A stretch of 64,000 bases of DNA from Hydractinia symbiolongicarpus (taxonomy: Eukaryota; Cnidaria; Hydrozoa; Anthoathecata; Hydractiniidae). The notes beneath the pieces are model-generated. The model worked only from the letters and a program-made list of their open reading frames with translations, had not been told where the DNA came from and searched no databases. Shown piece by piece: positions 51,106-63,427 of this stretch; positions within the stretch are counted from its first letter, which is position 1, and each line of letters starts with the position of its first letter. A program made the translations under genes and the position numbers. The stretch covers positions 31,473,501 through 31,537,500 of the forward strand of contig NC_079881.1 of assembly GCF_029227915.1 (NCBI RefSeq), read 5' to 3'.

Positions 51106-54100
51106 GAAGCGCTACCACAGCGCCCAGTGTAATCGCTGGGTTCCGGCAATCATGTCAAAATAAAAAGAATGTTATTTCTTGGAGTCCACCTTTCTCACTT
51201 ATAACATTTTTAAGGTCACAGTCCATAATCAGTTCAATTAAGTACCACAGTCAATTGTTTCACTGTTAAAAGCCATACAACCTATTAATACCGGAAAAAT
51301 AGCACGAAATACATGTTGGTACGAATATGTAACTCAACCGTTGTAACTCAAACGCATTGATACTGTTAGAAAGACAATGAAATGTAGTTCTTGAAGCTGT
51401 CACTATTTCTTCAGCGCGCAATAACGGCTAGGATTGGTCCCACAGTAAAGAATGACTTATTTATCTAAATTCTTAAATGAAACGCTACCACAGCGCCCAG
51501 TGTAATCGCTGAGTTCCGGCAATCATGTCAAATTACAAAGAATGTTTTTTCTTGGAGTCCACTTGTCTCACTTATACCATTTATAAGGTCACAGTCCAAA
51601 ATCAGTTCAATTTAGTCCCACAGTCAATCGTTTCACTGTCAAAAGCGATGCAACCTAGTAATATGAGAAAAATGTCGCTAAATACAAGTTGGTACGAATA
51701 TGTGACGCAACCGTTGTAACTGAAGCGGATTGATACCGTTAGAAAGTCAATGAAATGTAGTTTTTGAAACTGTCGCTGTTTCTTCAGCGCGCGATAACGG
51801 CTAGGAATGGTCCCACAGTAAAAAATGACTTATTAATCAAACTTTCTGAATGAAGCGCTACCACAGCGCCCAGTGTAATCGCTGAGTTCCGGAAATCCCG
51901 TCAAATTAAGAAGAATGTTATTTCTTGGAGTCCAATTGTCTCATTTATCACATTTATCAGGTCACAGTCCAAAGTTAATTCAATTAAGTCCCACAGTCCT
52001 TCGTTTCATTGTTAAAAGCGATGCAACCTAGTAATATCAGAAAAATACCGCTAAATACATGTTGGTACGAGTATGTGACCCAAACGTCTCAAACGGACTG
52101 ACACCGTTAGAAAGTCAATGAAATGTAGTTTATGAAACTGTCGATAGTTCTTCACCGCGCGATAACGGCTAGGAGTGGTCCCACAGTAAAGAACGACTAA
52201 TTTATCTAAATTTTTAAATGAAGCGCTACCACAGCGCCCAGTGTAATCGCTGAGTTCCGGAAATCCCGTCAAATTAATAAGATTGTTATTTCTTGTAGTT
52301 CAATTGTCTCCTTTATTACATTTATCAGGTAACAGTCCAAAGTTAGTTCAATTAAATTCCACACTCAATCGTTTCATAGTTAAAAGCGATGCAACCTAGT
52401 AATATCAGAAAGATATCCCTAAATACATGTTGGTACGAGTATGTGACCCAACCGTGGTAACTCAAACGGCCTGACACCGTTAGAAAGTCAATGAAATGTT
52501 GTTTTTGAAACTGTCGCTATTTCTTTAGCGCGCGATAACGGATAGGATTGGTCCCACAGTAAAGAATGACAAATTTATCTAAATTTTTAAATGAAGCGCT
52601 ACCACAGCGACAAGTGTAATCGCTGAGTTCCGGTAATCCCGTCAAATTAAGAAGAATGTCATTTCTTAGTGTCCAATTGTCTCACTTATCACATTTATCA
52701 AGTCACAGCGCAAAGTTAGTTCAATTAAGTCCCACAGTCAATCGTTTCATTGTTAAAAGCGATGCAGCCTAGTAATATCAGAAAAATATCGCTAAAAACA
52801 TGTTGGTACGAATAGGTGACCCAACCGTTGTAACTCAAAGAGACTGACACCGTTAGAAAGTCAATGAAATGTTGTTTTTGAAACTGTCGCTATTTCTTTA
52901 GCGCGCGTTAACGGCTAGGATTGGTCCCATAGTAAAAAAATGACTTTCTTTAGCTTAATTCTTAAATGAAGCGCTACCACAGCGCCCAGTGTAATCGCTG
53001 AAGTTCGGCAATCATGTCAAATTAAGAAGAAAGTTATTTTTTGAAGTCCAATTGTCTCATTTATCACATTTATCAGGTCACAGTCCAAGGTTAGTTCAAT
53101 TAAGTCCCACAGTCAATCGTTTCACTGCTAAAAGCGGTGCAACCTAGTAATATCAGAAAAAAATCGCTAAATACATGTTGGTACGAATATGTGACCCAAC
53201 CGTTATAACTCAAACGGACTGATACCGTTAGAAAGTCAGTGAAATGTAGTATTTGAAACTGTCTCTATTACTTCAGCGCCCCAACGGCTGGGATTGGTCC
53301 CACAGTAAAAAATGTGTTTTTTATCTTAATTTTTAGTTGAAGCGCTACCACAGCGCCTACTCTAATCGCTGAGATTCGGCAATCATATCAAATTAAGAAG
53401 AATGTTATTTCTTGGAGTCCAATTGTCTCACTTTCACATTTTAAAGCTCACAGTCCATAATCAGTTCAATTAAGTCCCACAGTTAATCGTTTCATTGTTA
53501 AAAGCGATGCAACCTAGTAATATCAGAAAAATATCGCTAAATACATGTTGGTACGAATATGTGACCCAACCGCTATAACTCAAACGGACTGACACCGTTA
53601 GAAAGTCAATGAAATGCAGTTTTTGAAACTGTCGCTATTTCTTTAGCACGCGATAACGCCTAGGATTGGTCCCACAGTAAAGAATGACAAATTTATCTAA
53701 ATTTTTAAATGAAGCGCTACCACAGCGACAAGTGTAATCGCTGAGTTCCGGTAATCCCGTCAAATTAAGAAGAATGTTATTTCTTAGTGTCCAATTGTCT
53801 CACTTATCACATTTATCAGGTCACAGCGCAAAGTTAGTTCAATTAAGTCCCACAGTCAATCGTTTCATTGTTAAAAGCGATGCAGCCTAGTAATATCAGA
53901 AAAATATCGCTAAAAACATGTTGGTACGAATAGGTGACCCAACCGTTGTAACTCAAAGAGACCGACACCGTTAGAAAGTCAATGAAATGTTGTTTTTGAA
54001 ACTGTCGCTATTTCTTTAGCGCGCGATAACGGATAGGATTGGTCCCACAGTAAAGAATGACTAATTTATCTAAATTTTTAAATGAAGCGCTACCACAGCG

Positions 54101-55205
54101 ACAAGTGTAATCGCTGAGTTCCGGTAATCCCGTCAAATTAAGAAGAATGTTATTTCTTAGTGTCCAATTGTCTCACTTATCACATTTATCAGGTCACAGC
54201 GCAAAGTTAGTTCAATTAAGTCCCACAGTCAATCGTTTCATTGTTAAAAGCGATGCAACCTAGTAATATCAAAAAAAATGTGGCTAAATATATGTTGGTA
54301 CGAATATGTGACCCAACCGTTCTAACTCAAACGGACTCACACCGTTAGTAAGTCAATGAGATATAGTTTTTGAAACTGCCGATATTTCTTCAGCGCGCGA
54401 TAACGGATAGGATTGGTCCCACTGTAAAGAATGACTTATTTATCTAAATTTTTGAATGAAGCGCTACACCAGCATCCAGTGTAATCGCTGTGTTCCGGAA
54501 ATCACGTCAAATTAAGAAGAATGTTATTTCGTGGAGTCCAATTGTCTCATTTATCACATTTATCAGGTCACAGTCCAAAGTTGGTTCAATTAAGTCCCAC
54601 AGTCATTCGTTTTATTGTTAAAAGCGATGCAACCTAGTAATATCAAAACCAATATCGCTAAATACATGTTGGTACGAATATGTGACCCAACCGTTGTAAC
54701 TCAAACGGACTGACACCGTTAGAAAGTCAATGAAATGTAGTTTATGAAACTGCTGATATTTCTTCAGCGCGCGATAACGGCTAGGATTGGTCTCACAGTA
54801 AAGAATGACTTATTTATCTAAATTTTTAAATGAAGCGTTACCACAGCGCCCAGTGTAATCGCTGAAGTCCGGCAATCCCGTCTAATTAAGAAGAATGTTA
54901 TTTCTTAGAGTCCAAATGTCTCATTTATCACATTTATCAGGTCACAGTCCAAGGTTAGTTCACTTAAGTCCCACAGTCATTCGTTTCATTGTTAAAATCT
55001 ATGCAACCTAGTAATATCAAAAAAAATGTCGCTAAATACATGTTGGTACGAATATGTGACCCAACCGATCTAACTCAAAAGGACTGACACCGTTAGAAAG
55101 TCACTGAAATGTAGTTTTTGAAACTGTCGATATTTCTTCGGCACGCGATAACGGATAGGTTTGGTCTCACAGTAAAGAATGACTTATTTATCTAAATTTT
55201 TGAAT
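51106..55205 (+). repeat. Block IX: generic, less ordered monomers
   Basis: Monomer starts: 51106 A, 51479 G, 51852 G, 52220 D-like, 52593 G, 52968 G, 53339 G, 53711 G, 54084 G, 54458 G, 54832 G. Most lack the A-E diagnostic sets and instead agree with the apparent family consensus (TCAGGTCACAGTCC, AAGTTAGTTCAATTAAG, GTAATATCAGAAAAATATC, CAAACGGACTGACACC). They carry many private substitutions. 51852 is five bases short because part of CCGTTGTAACTC is lost near 52085 (CCAAACGTCTCAAACGG). CAGCGACAAGTG with CCGGTAATCCCG links 52593, 53711 and 54084. No long near-identical duplication is evident, unlike the rest of the window. Confidence 0.8.
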
Positions 55206-56328
55206 GAAGCGCTACACCAGCATCCAGTGTAATCGCTGTGTTCCGGAAATCACGTCAAATTAAGAAGAATGTTATTTCGTGGAGTCCAATTGTCTCATTT
55301 ATCACATTTATCAGGTCACAGTCCAAAGTTGGTTCAATTAAGTCCCACAGTCATTCGTTTTATTGTTAAAAGCGATGCAACCTAGTAATATCAAAACAAA
55401 TATCGCTAAATAGAAGTTGGTACGAATATGTGACCCAACCGTTGTAACTCAAACGGACTGACACCGTTAGAAAGTCAATGAAATTTAGTTTATGAAACTG
55501 CTGATATTTCTTCAGCGCGCGATAACGGCTAGGATTGGTCTCACAGTAAAGAATGACTTATTTATCTAAATTTTTAAATGAAGCGCCACCACAGCGCCCA
55601 GTGTAATCGCTGAAGTCCGGCAATCATGTCAAATTAAGAAGAATGTTATTTGTTGGAGTCCAGTTGGCTCACTTATAGCATTTATAAGGTCACAGTCAAA
55701 AATCAGTTCAATTTAGTCCCACAGTCAATCGTTTCACTGTTAAAATCGATGCAACCTAGTAATATGAAAAAAACATCGCTAAATACATGTTGGTACGATT
55801 ATGTAACCCAACCGTTGAAACTCAAACGGACTGACATCGTTAGAAAGTCAGTGAAAGGTAGCATTTGAAACTGTCTCTATTTCTTTAGCGCGCGCTAACG
55901 ACTAGGATTGGTCCCACAGTAAAAAAAAGACTTTTTTTAGCCTAATTCTTAAATGAAGCGCCACCACAGCGCCCAGTGTAATCGCTGAAGTCCGGCAATC
56001 CCGTCTAATTAAGAAGAATGTTATTTCTTAGAGTCCAAATGTCTCATTTATCACATTTATCAGGTCACAGTCCAAGGTTAGTTCACTTAAGTCCCACAGT
56101 CATTCGTTTCATTGTTAAAATCTATGCAACCTAGTAATATCAAAAAAAATGTCGCTAAATACATGTTGGTACGAATATGTGACCCAACCGATCTAACTCA
56201 AACGGACTGACACCGTTAGAAAGTCACTGAAATGTAGTTTTTGAAACTGTCGATATTTCTTCGGCACGCGATAACGGATAGGTTTGGTCTCACAGTAAAG
56301 AATGACTTATTTATCTAAATTTTTGAAT
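55206..56328 (+). repeat. Three-monomer duplication (1,123 bp), copy 1
   Basis: Monomers 55206, 55580 and 55955 recur at +1,123 bp. Shared rare states are AGCATCCAGTG with TGTTCCGGAAATCACG, TTATTTCGTGGAGTCC, GCGCCACCACAGC, GTTATTTGTTGGAGTCC, CAGTTGGCTCACTTATAGC, and GTGAAAGGTAGCATTTG. The monomers at 54458 and 54832 are older relatives of the first and third members of the unit. Differences are few, for example TAGAAGTTGG against TACAAGTTGG. Confidence 0.9.
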
Positions 56329-57450
56329 GAAGCGCTACACCAGCATCCAGTGTAATCGCTGTGTTCCGGAAATCACGTCAAATTAAGAAGAATGTTATTT
56401 CGTGGAGTCCAATTGTCTCATTTATCACATTTATCAGGTCACAGTCCAAAGTTGGTTCAATTAAGTCCCACAGTCATTCGTTTTATTGTTAAAAGCGATG
56501 CAACCTAGTAATATCAAAACAAATATCGCTAAATACAAGTTGGTACGAATATGTGACCCAACCGTTGTAACTCAAACGGACTGACACCGTTAGAAAGTCA
56601 ATGAAATGTAGTTTATGAAACTGCTGATATTTCTTCAGCGCGCGATAACGGCTAGGATTGGTCTCACAGTAAAGAATGACTTATTTATCTAAATTTTTAA
56701 ATGAAGCGCCACCACAGCGCCCAGTGTAATCGCTGAAGTCCGGCAATCATGTCAAATTAAGAAGAATGTTATTTGTTGGAGTCCAGTTGGCTCACTTATA
56801 GCATTTATAAGGTCACAGTCAAAAATCAGTTCAATTTAGTCCCACAGTCAATCGTTTCACTGTTAAAATCGATGCAACCTAGTAATATGAAAAAAACATC
56901 GCTAAATACATGTTGGTACGATTATGTAACCCAACCGTTGAAACTCAAACGGACTGACATCGTTAGAAAGTCAGTGAAAGGTAGCATTTGAAACTGTCTC
57001 TATTTCTTTAGCGCGCGCTAACGACTAGGATTGGTCCCACAGTAAAAAAAAGACTTTTTTTAGCCTAATTCTTAAATGAAGCGCCACCACAGCGCCCAGT
57101 GTAATCGCTGAAGTCCGGCAATCCCGTCTAATTAAGAAGAATGTTATTTCTTAGAGTCCAATTGTCTCATTTATCACATTTATCAGGTCACAGTCCAAGG
57201 TTAGTTCAATTAAGTCCCACAGTCAATCGTTTCATTGTTAAAAGCAATGCAACCTAGTAATATCAGAAAAATATCGCTAAATACATGTTGGTACGAACAG
57301 GTGGCCCAACCTTTGTAACTCAAACGGACTGACACCGTTAGAAAGTTATTGAAATGTAGTTTTTGAAACTGTCGCTATTTCTTCAGCGCGCGATAACGGC
57401 TAGGATTGATCCCACAATAAAAAAAGACTTATTAATCTAAATTTTTAAAT
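56329..57450 (+). repeat. Three-monomer duplication (1,123 bp), copy 2
   Basis: Monomers 56329, 56703 and 57078. The first two closely match copy 1. The third begins like 55955 (CCCGTCTAATTAAG, TTCTTAGAGTCC) but then departs to a generic type (CAATTGTCTCATTTATC, AACAGGTGGCCC), so the right edge of the duplicated segment lies near 57155-57165. Confidence 0.87.
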
Positions 57451-58946
57451 GAAGCGCTACCACAGCGCTCAGTGTAATCGCAGAGTTCCGGCAATCATGT
57501 CAAATTAAGAAGAATGTTATTTCTTGGAGTCCAATTGTCTCATTTATCACATTTATCAGGTCACAGTGCAAGGTTAGTTCAATTAAATCCTACAGTCATT
57601 CGTTTCATTGTTAAAATCGATGCAACCTAGTAATATCAACAAAAATGTCGCTAAACACATGTTGGTACGAATATGTGACCCAACCGTTGTAACTCAAACG
57701 GACTGACACCGTTAGAATGTCAATGAAATGTAGTTTTTGAAACTGTCGTTATTTCTTCAACGCGCAATAACGGCTAAGATTGGTCCCACAGTAAAAAATA
57801 ACTTATTAATCTAAATTTTTAAAAGAAGCGCTATCACAGCGCCCAGTGTAAACGCTGAGTTCCGGCAATCATGTCAAATTAAGAAGAATGTTATTTCTTG
57901 GAGTCCAATTGTCTCATTTATCACATTTATCAGGTCACAGTCCAAAGTTAGTTCAATTAAGTCCCACAGTCAATCGTTTCATTGTTAAAAGCGATGCAAC
58001 CTAGTAATATCAAAAAAATATCGCTAAATACATGTTGGTACAAATATTTGAGCCAACCTTTATAACTCAAACGGACTGACACCATTAGAAATTCAATAAA
58101 ATGTAGTTTTTGATACTGTCGCTATTTCTTTGGCGCGCGATAACGGAGGGGATTGGTCTCACAGTAAAGAATGACTTATTTATCTATCTTTTTAAATGAA
58201 GCGCTACGACAGCGCCCAGTGTAATCGCTGAGTTCCGGCAATCCCGTCAAACTAACAAGAATGTTATATCTTGTAGTCCAATTGTCTCATTTATAACATT
58301 TTCAAGATCACAGTCCAAAGTTTGTTCACTTAAGTCCCACAGTCAATCGTTTCATTGTTAAAAGCGATGCAGCCTAGTAATATCAAAACAAATATCGCTA
58401 AATACATGTTGGTACGAATATGTGACACAACCGTTGTAACTCAAACGAACTGACACCGTTAGAAAGTCAATGAAATGTAGTTTTTGAAACTGTCTCTCTT
58501 TCTTCAGCGCGCGCTAACGGCTAGGATTGGTACCACAGTAAAAAAATGACTTTTTTTTAGCCTAATTCTTAAATGAAGCGCTACCACAGCGCCCAGTGTA
58601 ATCGCTGAGTTCCGGAATCACGTCAAACTAGGAAGAATGTTATTTCTTGGAGACCAATTGTCTCCTTTATCACATTTATCAGGTGACAGTCCAAAGTTAG
58701 TTCAATTAAGTTCCACAATCAATCGTTTCATAGTTAAAGGCCATGCAACCTAGTAATATCAAAAAAATATCGCTAAATACATGTTGGTACGAATATTTGA
58801 CCCAACCTTTGTAACTCAAACGGACTGACACCATTAGAAATTCAATAAAATGTAGTTTTTGAAACTGTTGCTATTACTTCAGCGCGCAATAACGGCTAGG
58901 ATTGGTCCCGCAGTAAAAAATGACTTATTAATCTAAATTTTTAAAA
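57451..58946 (+). repeat. Four-monomer duplication (1,496 bp), copy 1
   Basis: Monomers 57451 G, 57825 G, 58198 A/C, 58575 D/G each recur at +1,496 bp. Shared rare states are GCGCTCAGTGTAATCGCAG, AAATCCTACAGTCATTCG, AATAACTTATTAATC, TAAACGCTGAG, ATTTGAGCCAACC, and CGGAGGGGATTGG. The A/C and D/E-type members repeat the arrangement at 45508-46256, so this block combines generic monomers with part of the nine-monomer unit. The D-type member at 58575 switches to a generic back near 58760. Confidence 0.9.
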
Positions 58947-60442
58947 GAAGCGCTACCACAGCGCTCAGTGTAATCGCAGAGTTCCGGCAATCATGTCAAA
59001 TTAAGAAGAATGTTATTTCTTGGAGTCCAATTGTCTCATTTATCACATTTATCAGGTCACAGTGCAAGGTTAGTTCAATTAAATCCTACAGTCATTCGTT
59101 TCATTGTTAAAATCGATGCAACCTAGTAATATCAACAAAAATGTCGCTAAACACATGTTGGTACGAATATGTGACCCAACCATTGTAACTCAAACGGACT
59201 GGCACCGTTAGAAAGTCAATGAAATGTAGTTTTTGAAACTGTCGTTATTTCTTTAACGCGCAATAACGGCTAAGATTGGTCCCACAATAAAAAATAACTT
59301 ATTAATCTAAATTTTTAAAAGAAGCGCTATCACAGCGCCCAGTGTAAACGCTGAGTTCCGGCAATCATGTCAAATTAAGAAGAATGTTATTTCTTGGAGT
59401 CCAATTGTCTCATTTATCACATTTATCAGGTCACAGTCCAAAGTTAGTTCAATTAAGTCCCACAGTCAATCGTTTCATTGTTAAAAGCGATGCAACCTAG
59501 TAATATCAAAAAAATATCGCTAAATACATGTTGGTACAAATATTTGAGCCAACCTTTATAACTCAAACGGACTGACACCATTAGAAATTCAATAAAATGT
59601 AGTTTTTGATACTGTCGCTATTTCTTTGGCGCGCGATAACGGAGGGGATTGGTCTCACAGTAAAGAAGGACTTATTTATCTATCTTTTTAAATGAAGCGC
59701 TACGACAGCGCCCAGTGTAATCGCTGAGTTCCGGCAATCCCGTCAAAATAAGAAGAATGTTATATCTTGTAGTCCAATTGTCTCATTTATAACATTTTCA
59801 AGATCACAGTCCAAAGTTTGTTCAATTAAGTCCCACAGTCAATCGTTTCATTGTTAAAAGCGATGCAGCCTAGTAATATCAAAACAAATATCGCTAAATA
59901 CATGTTGGTACGAATATGTGACACAACCGTTGTAACTCAAACGAACTGACACCGTTAGAAAGTCAATGAAATGTAGTTTTTGAAACTGTCTCTCTTTCTT
60001 CAGCGCGCGCTAACGGCTAGGATTGGTACCACAGTAAAAAAATGACTTTTTTTTAGCCTAATTCTTAAATGAAGCGCTACCACAGCGCCCAGTGTAATCG
60101 CTGAGTTCCGGAATCACGTCAAACTAGGAAGAATGTTATTTCTTGGAGACCAATTGTCTCCTTTATCACATTTATCAGGTGACAGTCCAAAGTTAGTTCA
60201 ATTAAGTTCCACAATCAATCTTTTCATAGTTAAAGGCCATGCAACCTAGTAATATCAGAAAAATATTGGTAAACACATGTTGGTATGAATGGGTGACCCA
60301 ACCGTTGTAACTCAAAAGGACTGACACCGTTAAAAAGTCAATGAAATGTAGTTTTTGAAACTGTCGCTATTTCTTCAGCGCGCGATAACGGCTAGGATTG
60401 GTCCCGCAGTGAAAAATGACTTTTTTATCCTAATTTTTAATT
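58947..60442 (+). repeat. Four-monomer duplication (1,496 bp), copy 2
   Basis: Monomers 58947 G, 59321 G, 59694 A/C, 60071 D/E. The fourth differs from its partner: it keeps the D/E hybrid form (ATATTGGTAAACAC, GGTATGAATGGGTGACC) found at 42523, 45885 and 47379, whereas 58575 has a generic back. The joint of the duplication therefore lies inside the 58575 monomer, and 60071 shows the original continuation. Confidence 0.9.
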
Positions 60443-61187
60443 GAAGCGCTCCCACAGCGCCCAGTGTAATCGCTGAGATTCGGAGATCATGTCAAATTAG
60501 GAAGAATGTTATTTCTTGGAGTCCAATTGTCTCATTTTAACATTTATAAGGTCACAGACCATAATCATTTTAATTAAGTCCCACATTCAATCGTTTCACT
60601 GTTAAAAGCCATACAACCTAGTAGTACCGGAAAAACATCGCTAAATACATGTTGGTACAAATATGTGACGCAGCCGTTGTAACTGAAGCGGATTGATACA
60701 GTTAGAAAGTCAATGAAATGTAGTTTTTGAAACTGTCTCTCTTTCTTTAGCGCGCGATAACGGATAGGATTGGTCCCACAGTAAAGAATGACTGATTTAT
60801 CTAACTTTTTAAATGAAGCGCTACCACAGCGCCCAGTGATATCGCTGAGTTCCGGCAATCCCGTCAAAATTAAAAGAATGTTATTTCTTGGAGTCCAATT
60901 GTCTCATTTTAACATTTATAAGGTCACAGACAAAAATCCTTTTAATTAAGTCCCACATTCAATCATTTCACTGTTAAAAGTCGTACAACCTAGTAGTACC
61001 GAAAAAAATATTGCTAAATACATGTTGGTACGAATATGTGACGCAACCGTTGTAACTGAAGCGGATTGATACAGTTAGAAAGTCAATGAAATGTAGTTTT
61101 TGAAACTGTCGCTATTTCTTCAGCGCGCGATAGCGGCTAGGATTGGTCCCACAGTAAAGAATGACTCATTTATCTAAATTCTTAAAT
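60443..61187 (+). repeat. B/A hybrid and B monomer
   Basis: The monomer at 60443 begins as the B of 42896 (GCGCTCCCAC, AAAACATCGCTAAATAC, GTGACGCAGCC). Its end matches the A tail of 43641 (CTCTCTTTCTTTAGC, then CTGATTTATC), so it is a fusion that skips the D monomer between them. The monomer at 60815 matches 44014 (GTGATATCGC, CCTTTTAATTAAG, AAAAAAATATTGC). The minus-strand 97-codon frame here arises from the same chance substitution as at 43773-44066. Confidence 0.82.
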
Positions 61188-62307
61188 GAGGCGCTACCAC
61201 AGCGCCCAGTGTAATCGCTGAGTTCCGGCAATCATGTCAAAATAAAAAGAATGTTATTTCTTGGAGTCCACTTGTATCACTTATAACATTTTTAAGGTCA
61301 CAGTCCATAATCAGTTCAATTAAGTACCACAGTCAATTCTTTCAATGTTAAAAGCCATACAACCTAGTAATACCGGAAAAATAGCACGAAATACATGTCG
61401 GTACGAATATGTAACTCAACCGTTGTAACTCAAACGGATTGATACTGTTAAAAAGACAAGGAAATGTAGTTTTTGAAGCTGTCGCTATTTCTTCAGCGCG
61501 CAATAACAGCTAGGATTGGTCCCACAGTAAAGAATGACTTATTTATCTAAATTCTTAAATGAAGCGCTACCACAGCGCCCAGTGTAATCGCTGAGTTCCG
61601 GCAATCATGTCAAATTGAGAAGAATGTTATTTCTTGGAGTCCAATTTTCTCATTTATGACATTTGTTAGATCACAATCCAAAGTTTGTTCAATTAAGTCC
61701 CACAGTCAATCGTTTCATTGCTAAAAGCGATGCAACCTAGTAAAATCAAAACAAATATCGCTAAATACATGTTGGTACGAATATGTGACCCAACCGTTGT
61801 AACTTAAACGGACTGACACCGTTAGAAAGTCAATGAAATGTAGTTTTCGAAACTGTCTTTCTTTCTTTAGTGCGCGCTAACGGCTAGGATTGGTCCCACA
61901 GTAAAAAATGACTTCTTTTAGACTAATTCTTAAATGAAGCGCTACCACAGCGCCCAGTGTAGTCGCTGAGTTCCGGCCATCACGTCAAATTAAGAAGAAT
62001 GTTATTTCTTGGAGACCAATTGTCTCATTTTAACATTTATAAGGTCACAGACCATAATCATTTTAATTTAGTCCCGCATTCAATCGTTTCACTGTTAAAA
62101 GCCATACAACCTAGTAGTACCGGAAAAACATCGCTAAATACATGTTGGTACAAATATGTGACGCAGCCGTTGTAACTGAAGTGGATTGATACCGTTAGAA
62201 AGTCAATGAAATGTAGTTTTCGAAACTGTCGCTATTTCTTCAGAGCGCGATAACGGTTAGGATTGGTCCCACAGTAAAGAATGACTCATTTATCTAAATT
62301 CTTAAAT
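61188..62307 (+). repeat. Three-monomer duplication (1,120 bp), copy 1
   Basis: Monomers 61188 A, 61561 C, 61936 B recur at +1,120 bp. Shared rare states are AAATGAGGCGCTACC, CTTGTATCACTTATAAC, CAATTCTTTCAATG, CATGTCGGTACG, AAAAAGACAAGG, GCGCAATAACAGC, ACATTTGTTAGATC, GTAAAATCAAAAC and GTAGTCGCTGAG. The unit joins an A, a C and a B in an order not used elsewhere as a repeat. Confidence 0.92.
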
Positions 62308-63427
62308 GAGGCGCTACCACAGCGCCCAGTGTAATCGCTGAGTTCCGGCAATCATGTCAAAATAAAAAGAATGTTATTTCTTGGAGTCCACTTGTATCAC
62401 TTATAACATTTTTAAGGTCACAGTCCATAATCAGTTCAATTAAGTACCACAGTCAATTCTTTCAATGTTAAAAGCCATACAACCTAGTAATACCGGAAAA
62501 ATAGCACGAAATACATGTCGGTACGAATATGTAACTCAACCGTTGTAACTCAAACGGATTGATACTGTTAAAAAGACAAGGAAATGTAGTTTTTGAAGCT
62601 GTCGCTATTTCTTCAGCGCGCAATAACAGCTAGGATTGGTCCCACAGTAAAGAATGACTTATTTATCTAAATTCTTAAATGAAGCGCTACCACAGCGCCC
62701 AGTGTAATCGCTGAGTTCCGGCAATCATGTCAAATTGAGAAGAATGTTATTTCTTGGAGTCCAATTTTCTCATTTATCACATTTGTTAGATCACAATCCA
62801 AAGTTTGTTCAATTAAGTCCCACAGTCAATCGTTTCATTGCTAAAAGCGATGCAACCTAGTAAAATCAAAACAAATATCGCTAAATACATGTTGGTACGA
62901 ATATGTGACCCAACCGTTGTAACTTAAACGGACTGACACCGTTAGAAAGTCAATGAAATGTAGTTTTCGAAACTGTCTTTCTTTCTTTAGTGCGCGCTAA
63001 CGGCTAGGATTGGTCCCACAGTAAAAAATGACTTCTTTTAGACTAATTCTTAAATGAAGCGCTACCACAGCGCCCAGTGTAGTCGCTGAGTTCCGGCCAT
63101 CACGTCAAATTAAGAAGAATGTTATTTCTTGGAGACCAATTGTCTCATTTTAACATTTATAAGGTCACAGACCATAATCATTTTAATTTAGTCCCACATT
63201 CAATCGTTTCACTGTTAAAAGCCATACAACCTAGTAGTACCGGAAAAACATCGCTAAATACATGTTGGTACAAATATGTGACGCAGCCGTTGTAACTGAA
63301 GTGGATTGATACCGTTAGAAAGTCAATGAAATGTAGTTTTCGAAACTGTCGCTATTTCTTCAGAGCGCGATAACGGTTAGTATTGGTCCCACAGTAAAGA
63401 ATGACTTATTTATCTAAATTCTTAAAT
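62308..63427 (+). repeat. Three-monomer duplication (1,120 bp), copy 2
   Basis: Monomers 62308 A, 62681 C, 63056 B. Differences from copy 1 that I saw are single bases: TATCACATTTG for TATGACATTTG, CCCACATTC for CCCGCATTC, and GGTTAGTATTGG for GGTTAGGATTGG. The last difference lies near the joint: copy 1 ends with a tail that leads back into A (ACTCATTTATC), copy 2 with one that leads into D (TTATTTATC). Confidence 0.92.
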
